A stretch of 64,000 nt of DNA from Zeus faber (lineage: Eukaryota; Chordata; Actinopteri; Zeiformes; Zeidae): contig OY482848.1 of NCBI GenBank assembly GCA_960531495.1, positions 23,023,047 through 23,087,046 on the forward strand. The letters run 5' to 3'. Both the position numbers and the translations under genes were made by a program. The notes under the pieces are model-generated. The model saw nothing but the letters and a program-made list of their open reading frames with translations. It was not told the origin of the DNA and made no database searches. This document shows positions 10,935-64,000 of this stretch, piece by piece. Positions within the stretch are counted from its first letter, which is position 1, and the number at the start of each line of letters is the position of its first letter.

Positions 10935-11345
10935 TTTTTCTGATTTTGATATTTTATTTGTTATTCCTCCTACTTGTTTTGCACAGCAGATTATCCTTTT
11001 ATCATTTCACTTCCCCGTACTTGTATGACTGCATGTGACAAACAAACAATCTTGCATCCTGGAACATTCGTCTGACTTTATAGTATAGCCTGCACATTCT
11101 ATTTATCGGTGAATTGAATTTATTTGGTTCTTTTTTATTTGTCAGATTTTTTTTTTTTTTTTTTGGTGGTTGACATGTCACAGTCTCTCCCACACGACAT
11201 GAACGCAGCATTTCATCCGAGTCGCACCGTATGGGACTCCCGCCATCTCCATGTTGTGGGTGCAGTTCTACCAGCGGCCTGACGGGGCGGTGCTCTCCCC
11301 GTCTAAACACACACACACACCAACACACAAACACACACACACGGA
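10900..11345. repeat. GT, T-run and CA simple repeats upstream of pds5a exon 1
   Basis: A GT tract lies at about 10904-10932, a T-run at 11149-11164 and CA tracts at about 11308-11342, all just 5' of the presumed pds5a first exon. Confidence 0.8.
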
Positions 11346-11418
11346 GAGAGAGCTTTGTGCCGAAATCTGAGACCTAAACCTGTGCCGGACAAATGAATTA
11401 AAACGGCCCGCTCCAGAG
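11170..11418 (+). promoter_or_regulatory. pds5a: Probable pds5a promoter / non-coding first exon
   Basis: The sequence changes from AT-rich repeats to GC-richer unique DNA here. A good splice donor (CCAGAG|GTAAAT at 11418/11419) could pair with the acceptor CCCCATAG ending at 12176, in front of the exon carrying the start codon. No TATA box is obvious. The exact start site is not visible. Confidence 0.4.
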
Positions 11419-12206
11419 GTAAATAGCAAGCGGGGGTTCGGCGCTAGCTGGCAGGTGTGGTTGTGCAGAAGGATCCGCTGGGGGCGGCTTGGCGGTGGGA
11501 GAGCGGAGGAGGAAGCGATGTGCCTGAGTTGGGGGGGGGCAGAAAGATAGAAACAAGTAAATTAGCTCCGATGCCCTGCCTCATAAAGTTGTTCTGTTCG
11601 TCCGAAACTGCGTGAACTGTCAACCAGAAGAGTGTTTCGAGCGTAAATACAGTTGTACTCCTCCTCTGGGTGTCTTTTAGATCCGGCTGGACTTGGTGTG
11701 ATGGGTATCTGTGGTAGTTTGTGGCCTAGGCCAGCCGTGTGCTAACAAGTTAGCCGTGTGCTAACCAGCGAGCGGTGTGCTAACCAGCTAGCCGCTAGCT
11801 CACTAGCATCTCAGCTGCTGGAGATGTGGTACACATGTATAGTTTACGCTCGTTTATTCCTCGAGTACATTTAAGGACCGTCCGCTGTGGACGTTGGATT
11901 GTTTCCACATATGCGTGTTTTTTTTGAGGGGGAAATGTACGTGAGCATTGAGTACATATCCCGCTCCCTATGCTAGCGTGAACCAATGCGCACTGTATTG
12001 GATTTATTTAGGCTCTTGTGAAAAAAGAACTTTCTGTGGTCGCAGAATCTCAGAATTGCTTTTTTTTGTGATGTTTTGGCAAAGTAATCATCCGAGACCG
12101 GGGCGTGGATTTTTAATTGGGAATTAGTCAAGTGCGGCGGGGTTGTTGTGTTGAACTGTTGTTTTGTGCCCCATAGAGGCCAGTAGTGGATCACACCGAA
12201 ACCAGC

Positions 12207-50017
<37,811 letters not shown>

Positions 50018-50021
<4 letters not shown>

Positions 50022-51150
50022 AGAGGAGATCGGCCAGGAAACAGCCGTAGAGAATACGTCAGACTGTCCTCATGCCCCGCCACCCTACACTCCTGCTACT
50101 CTGACTCTAAAGCTCTTCTGGACACAATGACGGACCTTTCTTACACACACACACACACCACTGATATAGGTTTTTAACACCTTTTAGTCATCATTTGAAA
50201 CTCATTGTATGTAGATTAATCTCAAAACATGTTTTTTTTTTTTTTGTGTTTGTTGCTCTTCTTGCTTCTTTTGTGGAGCCGTTTTTAAGAAAAGAAAAAA
50301 GGTTGGACATTTTACAACGTTTTAATCTGGATATGATTGTTGCTTATTAAATTCCCTGGGAAAAAAAAAAATGTTGCTGTATGTCTCCTGACTTTTTATA
50401 ATTCTGCATTTTGTAAAAACCCAGTTGAGGAAACCTCTGCCAAATTTTTGTAACCTAAAGCTGAGTGAGAGAATAGCTTCAGCCTGGACTAATTTACAAT
50501 ATTCGAATGCCAATCACTTAGATTGAAAAAATAAGGCTTAGGTTAATAAAAATATTCGTATTTCTTTAGTAGGTGAGTTATAAGGTTACCGTTTATGCTT
50601 CCAATGGTACAGTTCTAATAGTGAGGAACAGAAATTTGTAGACCATTTATTCTCGGACGTTTCACTGCTGTTCATTACTGCCACAGCGAGTTGAGTTTGC
50701 TTTGAAAGAAGTGATCCTCTGAGTTCTTCATGCCATCTCACTGCCCTGGGGCTGGTTCCTGGGTTTGCATTTCGTTAAATGCAGAGACACTTTGGTCATC
50801 GTCAGCAGCTGACATTGACCAAAATGTCCGACCTTTTTTATGGGAAAGTTGCGAACACGTCAGTTTGGTGCCAAGAGAGAAATACTTTTTCTTTAAAGGA
50901 CAGGTTGATTATTTTCCAACCCTCTCACTCTGCGTATATAAATGCAGTCCAACAGGGAAAAAACACGGAGTGGAGCGAAATCTGAGTGGATGTCAGGAAG
51001 ATTTGTTTAAAAAAAGATGGAAGCAGATACTTTAACCTCCCCTGCATCTCAAGGAACGTCTGACAACGGCACCGGTTTAAAGTTTTGTTTGTTTTTTAAT
51101 CAAAGAAACATGACACTGTCACAATAAATAACCATGCTTCGTACTGCTGA
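50018..51150 (+). other. pds5a: pds5a terminal exon and 3' UTR
   Basis: The first base completes the final Arg codon and the next three (50019-50021) are TAA. Candidate polyadenylation signals AATAAA are at 50545-50550 and 51123-51128. Which is used cannot be told from sequence. Confidence 0.65.
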
Positions 51151-53195
51151 TGCCCGCTTCCGTAGAAGCTTAGAGGGGGGAAATAAAAGTCAAGCTGAGA
51201 AAATAAAGAGATGCAACAAACCCTTTTTCTTATGCTTTGTCATCGTGCAATATTGTACATGGCGAGAAGTTTTGTTTTTTTTGGGGGGTTTTTTTTACTC
51301 CTTTCGGTTTCTTACAAAATATATAGATCCAGCCATCAATGGTGCTCTCTAGTGATCATGAGAGGGCTCTTCATCAAGAACCAGACTATTTACAAGTGAA
51401 GGAGATGGTGACTTATACACTACACCGCTGACCACACAAATACTTGTTTTTTTGGCTCCGGGATGAAAGGTGGTCAGCTTCTACACCATGACTCCTCGTG
51501 ATGCATGACAAAGTCGCTAAGGGATGAGTGCTTGAGGAGGAAGGCGACGCCAGGACACACGGATGCCAAAACTCTATATGCTGAGAAGTTGGCTTTCATT
51601 ACAGTCTGCCAGGATAAAATTTAAATACTCTACACACTGTGCGGCCTTGCCTTATGGTTGACATACAAGAGCAACAGAGGAATTCCAGCCTCTTATTTTA
51701 TTTTCCTTTGTAAGATTAAATTAAAATAACAGCCATTATGACCCATCTGTCAAATCAAACGGTCACAGAAACTTGGAAGAAATCAGTGTTTGGGTTACGC
51801 ATGGCATTACCTAAAAATAACACACCATAGAAATGGTTCATGTTTTGATTGCCTACTGCAGGATTGGGTAAATGGATTGCGATGGAAAGAACATCACCAG
51901 TTACAATATCTCCCCCTCCATCCTAATGATTTCAAATAAGGAACCGCGGGAAGGTGCGTAAATACTCAATAACTACCGAGAAGAAAATTGTGCCTGTTGA
52001 CCAAACAGATTTTCTGTTCAAGTAAAAAAAACAAACAAAAAAACAACTCATTCTGTATTGCAGCACATTTGCACAAAGTCCTTGCTCGTCCATCTTTAGA
52101 TATCCAGGTCTAACGGGGGCAGAATGAGGTTTTATCAGCAGCATAATCAGGTAAAACTAAAAAAAATAAAATAAAAAGGTATAATAAAACATACAAAGGA
52201 AAAGAAAATAAAACAAAAAGGTTTGTATAAGGTGATCGAGGATTTAAAAGTTGAAGGATGTTCCAAGTACCATATTCAGTTTAGGAAAACAATAAATAAA
52301 TAATCCGCTTTACCGTGCCCTACACCACACGTTCAGCAAAACAAAATAGTTCCAAGGGCTCTTTGAGGGGCAGGCATGACGAGGTCAACTTTGGATCACA
52401 AGCAAAATAAAAGGACATCTCTTCATATCATGTCAACCGCGCAGAGTTAATATTTAAAATAATTTGTTTAATAAATGCTCAAGGAAGAAAGAGAAAAAAA
52501 AACCAAAACTTATATTCCCGCTTATTTTTCCAAATGTACACACTCGTCTCTATGTACAGATAACTCCTCTGTTGCCTCTCCTCTAGTTCTAGAACGTTGA
52601 CAGGTAAACGCTACGGCCACACCCACACCGCTGTGGGTCCAATGCACGCGGCGTCCCCTGCACTGCACTTGGACACACCAGTTGATGTTTGTGATGGTTT
52701 CTATGGAGACATAAGTCTTCAAATGAGCCGGAGGACTAAAGGGTAACGTGTACCATGAGCAATGAATGGGATTTGCTTTAGAGTTTGTGCCAATTGACCG
52801 AATGACTATTTTCAACCTGGGAGGGGGTGGCGGCGGCTTGGCACCTCGAAAATAGCCGACGCCAATAGGGCGTTTGAGAAAACAAATTCACTTTTGGTTG
52901 GGGTCAGAGCAAATGTCATGCTTAATGGACATGAGGGTGAATGGATGGAGGTGGTGGGTAGGGTGGAGGGCAGTAGGCAGCGAGGTGGTATCCATAATGG
53001 CAATGGTGGTGCTATCGGTGTGTTGAGTTTATGGCATATTAAAAAAAAAAAAAAAAAATCGTGCCAACTCTCCCAAAATCAAAGTCTCAGTTCAACTGTC
53101 GGGGAGGTGAGCGGCAGGTTGGATGGAGGAGCGGAACCAGGCCGGGGGGGGGTCGATGCCGTCCCCAGCGCAGTGCGGGACCCTCAAGCCAAGTC
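51151..53195 (-). other. ube2k 3' UTR and gene-end spacer
   Basis: No coding feature was seen. It contains A- and T-runs typical of a vertebrate 3' UTR and a 17-nt A-run at 53041-53057. The exact 3' ends of pds5a and ube2k are not determined. Confidence 0.5.
51697..51702 (-). terminator. ube2k: Candidate ube2k polyadenylation signal
   Basis: AATAAA on the minus strand, about 1.5 kb past the ube2k stop. Other minus-strand A-rich signals exist, so this is tentative. Confidence 0.3.
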
Positions 53196-56656
<3,461 letters not shown>

Positions 56657-57357
56657 GGCTCCGTCTGGTCGCTCTGCTGCAGGCGGGGGCTCGGGGTCGG
56701 CCTCTGGTGGGTGGTGGAACTTCCCCCTCCTCTCCTTTGACTTTCAGTTCAGCGCAATTCAAACCGGCGTGGGAAACACGTCGACGCGGCCAAGGCAAAA
56801 CGCGTGACTCCTGTAAACGGCAATATGCACAGAGCAAATGAGGGACGATAAGCCAAAGTGAAAATATGATTAAAAGACAAATTCATTTAAAAGCCTAGTT
56901 GTAAAACTGAATTAAGAAGAAAAAAAAAAGATTTAGGTTTAAACGTACATATAGACGTATGAAGACGGCCTAACATTGGGGAAAAAAATAAATAAAAATA
57001 GAGACGTTCTCCTCTCTCTGGGCTCTTTCCGCCTCCAGAACATTACCCCCTGAACACCCGGGCTGCCCGCGTCTGGAAGCGTCGTACCCCGTGTGACGCT
57101 TCCAACGCAATGGAAGCGCCAGCGCTTTCATTGCGGGACAAGAGTGTTTCAGCGCGACAATGTCTTTCTCCGCCTTTATTTGATTCGATTCGATTTTTGC
57201 ATTTTTTTCAAACGCATTGTCCGTTCAAACGACTCCGCCGACTTTGATTTTTTTTTTTTTTTCCCCTTTCACGACATTAGAAATACGAAGTCGATTTATT
57301 TGTGACGTCGATCTCGACTTTGATGACGCTCAAAGCGCCCAGGCGCACACGCACACG

Positions 57358-57434
<77 letters not shown>

Positions 57435-58100
57435 CTTACTGCCCTTTAAAGGAAATAGCGTGCGTACAATTGGCTGGTCTGTCGTTTGATTTTAGGTTTT
57501 TCCTTTTTCGTTTGTTGCCATTTTATTTATTTTTTTGTCACTGAATACGATATGAGATATATATATATATAATAACCCGTTGATTGCGACGGAGACACCG
57601 TCACAGCACCGGCTCCACCGAACGACTGGCGGTCGTTCCGTTTGTTTACCACCCACGCCAAGCCGTCACGCTCCGCCGGGGGGGGGGGGGCGGCTCCGGA
57701 CCAATCGGGTGCCTCCGTCGAAAAGCGCGTCCTCGCCTCGGTGTCCCGGATGTCTCGGGGAGCTCCGAGCCACCCGCAAGGCGGAGGGATTCGGCGAGGG
57801 CGGCATGTCGGCGGTGCTTCGCCCGCAGAGGTGACTGCACAGCGGCGGCAGCGGGAGACGTTCGTCCGGGGCGTTGTTTTAAAAAAAAAAAAGCCAAAGC
57901 GCCGGTAAGTCGCGTTCGTATCCGTCTGCACGGACGCGTCTGCGTGATAGTATTGTCGCGTTGTGACGCGGACGAATGTGGCAGCCACTCGCTCGTCCGT
58001 GGAAAACGAGGTGCGGTTGTTTTGGGGAAACTGGGCTGTGTTTATAAGGTGGGCGGGCGGACGGACGGACGGACGGATACTTTCTGCATCTCCGGAGGGA
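56657..58100. promoter_or_regulatory. CpG-rich bidirectional promoter region of ube2k and smim14
   Basis: CpG density rises sharply around 56400-56800 and again at 57560-58080 compared with the rest of the window. The two start codons are about 2.3 kb apart and divergent. A CA microsatellite (57360-57431) separates the two CpG blocks. Confidence 0.6.
57600..57904 (+). other. smim14: Probable non-coding first exon of smim14
   Basis: CpG-rich sequence ends in a consensus donor (GCCG|GTAAGT at 57904/57905) that can pair with the acceptor CATTCTCAG ending at 58925. The 5' limit is not visible. Confidence 0.45.
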
Positions 58101-58848
58101 AATCACGGTGGTGCACGCTGGTTCCAGATGCCGAAAGCCGAATAATCGAAATAAACGTACAGCGACTCCGCAGTTAACGCATTTCAGGGCAAACACAACC
58201 GTACATTCAAACCCAGAATGCGGATCCGTCGTATGGGAACGTATACGGCTCTGTGCAATATCGCAGATCCGGGGTCAGTTTTCCGCGATACATTATTGAC
58301 ATAGTAGCCGTAAGATGTATCACCGGACTGGTTCCACGTCAGCTCCGCACCATTTCACTATTATGAGGAAAAAATAAGAACACTGAAACGGACATGTCGA
58401 TGATCGTAAATGATCAATATACAATCAAACGCAATCGGTACGGTTCACAGAATAGAAAAAGGGTCTACATCAAATAAGCGTAAACATTTACAATCATTCC
58501 CTCTTTATAAACAATTCACTCTGTAAAAAAATAAAGATAGGAAAAATGTGCAGGTTTGCTTGCATCTTTTACATATACAATAAAATCACTTAGTATACGG
58601 TGTGTGTCAGGGTGGGAAAACAACACGCTTCTAACAGTATAAAATATACAGTGTCAAATGTAATTGTTTTTCATGGTGTATTGTATCATCTCTTGTAGTT
58701 TAGCCGTAGGGATCCTGCATTACCTTTTTAACTGTGGGACAGACAATTTATCCAAACATCAGGCGATCTGATGTAGAGATCTGTCATTGAACACACAATC
58801 CAACGTAGAACACGGAGGTGGGGACACTCGGTCCTTCGTTCCTGCTGA

Positions 58849-61441
<2,593 letters not shown>

Positions 61442-63280
61442 CAGCAAAGGCACCAGACGATTGTCCCACCACCCATGCCAACTGGGCCAACACGGTCAGC
61501 AAGTTACTGTAACCAGGACCATCCAAACACCCTCTCAACCCTCATCCAGTTCTCTTTTTGCTTTTTAAAACCTTGTTGATGTATCCTCTTTCCGACGTTC
61601 ATCTGAAGGACGCCCGACCCCCCCCAAAAAAAAAAAAAAAGAAACCTGGTTCAGTCAGATTTGGCTGATGAATTTCGTATATGAAGTCATTGAAGTGGTA
61701 ACTAACAGAAACAAAAGAAGTCAGAGGAAGCAAGCTGTTTTGATTTGTTTACAGAGACTGTATATTTCTGCTCTTGAGTATGTGGAGCAGTGCACAGGGT
61801 GGAGGGTTTGAATTGTTAATTCCATTTTTGGGGGGAAAAACAAAAAAAACAAAAACATTCCACTTTGGAAAATGTCGCCAGTGATCATGTTGTACTCCAG
61901 GAGCTTTAATTATTTGGAAGTGCTGTAGCACAAGGCCAAAATTGAATAGATTTCAAGGTGAGTAGACTCGACTCCTGGAACTACGAATTCCCACGATTAG
62001 ATGTGAGACACAGTGACAACGTGTGGCAGATTTAGTTTCCAGACAGGCTGCGGTTAATTCAACCAGCCTGTGTAGATGTGTCCTTTAGATCTATTTGGAA
62101 ATAGATCAGTTAAACGGTGCAATAACACATGTATCATTTAATGGCTCAATTAGATATTCCTTGGAGTTTGTTGACATGCTGTTTAGCTGGCCGTTGATGT
62201 GGTTAATATCATATTCCAAACAAAATCCCCTTTCGCGTCTGAAATGATTCCATGTACTGTATTAGAAGAATTGTATAAAGACCTTGTCTTAATAGCCCAA
62301 TTTTTTTTCAAGCATTTTTCGTTGCCCTATGTTTATTACTTCTGATGGCGTGTTATTCACTTGTGTAAAAGATGGCCTTGAAGGGACCTGTAGGGTATAC
62401 TAGGAAGAAGACTAGGTGGGTAGCAGGTTTTTATTCTGTTGTCTATGTATGGCACGGTTATTCCTGGTCCGCACCAAATATTATGACACTTGCGAACACA
62501 ACTTGGGAGACGCAGACAGGCCATCCACCTAAGCCCGCTTCCTAATATCCTGCTGTGCTCGGAGGCCGTTTGAGAATACGTATCCTACCGGTGTTGTTGC
62601 TGTGCCAATGGAAGGGGAATAGTTCTGGTCTGGGTACTTAACTGAATTTGGCGAAGGGAGATGAGGGAAGACGACAGGAAAGAACACTTGCCTGAAAGCT
62701 TGGTTCCCACCGCAAGGTCATTTTTCACTTTATTCGATCAGCTGCTTCGACAAATTTCTAATTACATTTCCATCTACGGTAGATAACTTCACCACAGTCC
62801 TTAATGTTTAGCTATAAAACGCCTTTATTCTACACATGACTTTGGCTTTGTGTGTTAGTAATGAAACGTTTCAGCCATTAGAATCTACGGTGCTAATGGT
62901 TTGAATTAGCATGAGCTGAATTTTACACACATGTCGGACAGGACACAAGTATTGTAGCCGCTGTAGATTTGAGTAAAACAGTCGCGTCTCCTTTCTCGAC
63001 AGTGGCATTTAGTCCTTTGTGCTGTGTCTAAATCCTCTGAAATCAATTCTTGTGATTGGGTTTCATGACCTTGCTGGGGAATAAAAGCTGTGAGAGGGCG
63101 TGTTCAGAAAGATTCTAGGGCTCTGGTTTAGAGGGAGGACCGGAGATTGAGATGGTACGACAGGCAGACTGTGTCCTGTTGAAGGCCACAGTTTGCACTG
63201 CGATTATTTATCTCAAAGAAAGGGCTTCAACTATGCACTTTTCCTTACCAAACAACAAATAAAGTAAGTAATTTAAAGGT
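61442..63280 (+). other. smim14: smim14 3' UTR
   Basis: Non-coding sequence after the TAG. A good polyadenylation signal AATAAA is at 63258-63263. This would give a ~1.8-kb UTR, in keeping with the long UTR of the mammalian gene. Confidence 0.6.
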
Positions 63281-64000
63281 TGTTTTTTGTTTTGTTTCTT
63301 TTTTGCGTTCGTCCTTGTTCTTTAAAAGGAACTTTTGTACTATTAGCGGTCTCTTCTAAACCTGATAGACTTCACACACAATCATATTAATGTCAATTTC
63401 TTCAACTTTTAAGATGGCATTTGGTAGAACCAGAACGCTTCCTATTATCGCTTTAATGCCTTAAATTAACAAACGTCCATCTAGCTTTTGCGTATCTCGT
63501 GTTAGGTTATTTGTTGAGTATGCTTTTCTAGGCTTTCTATTACTATATGACAAATACTGACCTACATATGCTTAAAATCAATGCACAGATTTAGGATTGA
63601 TTTAGATTTTCAGGTTTAGCAGTAATTTAGGCACTGCTCAGATGTTTACACATTTTGCTGTTCGGTGAATTATCCTTAGTTGAGGCAACAAAAGGTAAAT
63701 AATTTCCACACGGTTTTGGTGAAGCAGAGCATGTCGTCTCCAGCCTCTTTGCAGTATGGGGTGTTCTTGTCGGTAGTGTATTTGGGAAAATCTGTATTTG
63801 ATCATAAAGTCTTACACATCATCCAGTCCTTCACAGCCCAAGTCATAGCAGATCTTCATCAATAATGTAATATTATGAATGACTTTGGTACCGTACACCG
63901 AATAATCCCTAATCCTAATAATCACGAGGTATCGATTTAAAAATAAATAAATAAATAAACAACCTCAACAATAAGCCTTATATTATTAAGAGGCTGCACT
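63281..64000. other. Intergenic, nothing recognised
   Basis: AT-rich sequence with an (AAAT)n tract near 63938-63960. No coding frame of note. By synteny the next gene might be ugdh, but it is not visible here. Confidence 0.55.

Noticed and set aside
50730..51035. 101-codon plus-strand frame downstream of pds5a
   Set aside because: It lies in the presumed 3' UTR, has no domain and no supporting context.
57527..58177. Open frames of 153-197 codons in the CpG-rich region
   Set aside because: CpG-rich DNA has few stop codons. There is no recognisable domain, and the region fits better as promoter and non-coding first exon.
63258..64000. Start of a ugdh gene at the right edge
   Set aside because: Expected from human synteny, but no exon-like frame or recognisable motif is present in the window.

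Overview
The window is nuclear DNA from a ray-finned (teleost) fish. The genes have vertebrate-type introns, their proteins are close to human orthologues, and the non-coding DNA is full of families typical of fish genomes: Tc1-like and hAT DNA transposons, an L2-like LINE, tRNA-derived SINEs, a compact endogenous retrovirus and many CA/GT microsatellites. I cannot assign a species; a percomorph is a guess. No prokaryotic features, CRISPR arrays, rRNA genes or intact tRNA genes were seen.

Layout. (1) 1-4.1 kb: 5' half of n4bp2 on the minus strand, leaving the window at the left edge. (2) 4.2-11 kb: an intergenic region built almost entirely of mobile elements: an internally deleted endogenous retrovirus (4241-6506), two Tc1-like fossils and an L2-like LINE tail. 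(3) 11.2-51.1 kb: pds5a on the plus strand. I could place all 32 coding exon pieces with GT-AG splice sites and consistent phase, apart from a one-base frame break in a G-run of exon 31. Its introns hold most of the other transposons. (4) 51.1-56.7 kb: ube2k on the minus strand, seven coding exons giving exactly 200 aa, tail-to-tail with pds5a. (5) 56.7-58.9 kb: CpG-rich head-to-head promoter region. (6) 57.9-63.3 kb: smim14 on the plus strand, four coding exons, 104 aa. (7) 63.3-64 kb: intergenic, nothing recognised.

The order and orientation n4bp2 / pds5a / ube2k / smim14 match human 4p14 as I know it, which is the main reason for calling pds5a rather than pds5b. The genes share a neighbourhood, not a pathway: a DNA/RNA end-processing family protein with a CUE domain (n4bp2), a cohesin regulator (pds5a), a K48-specific ubiquitin-conjugating enzyme (ube2k) and a small ER membrane protein (smim14).

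I found no convincing new biological system. The observations most worth a second look are the G-run frame break and the stop-codon arrangement at the pds5a 3' end, an unannotated open cassette-exon candidate in the last pds5a intron, a 120-bp GT microsatellite that itself forms a pds5a splice donor, a nearly complete hAT element with a perfect 8-bp target duplication, a 1.24-kb TIR element without a recognisable transposase, a pair of unclassified ~350-bp repeats, and a minimal retrovirus whose leader carries a tandemly duplicated tRNA-arm-like block.
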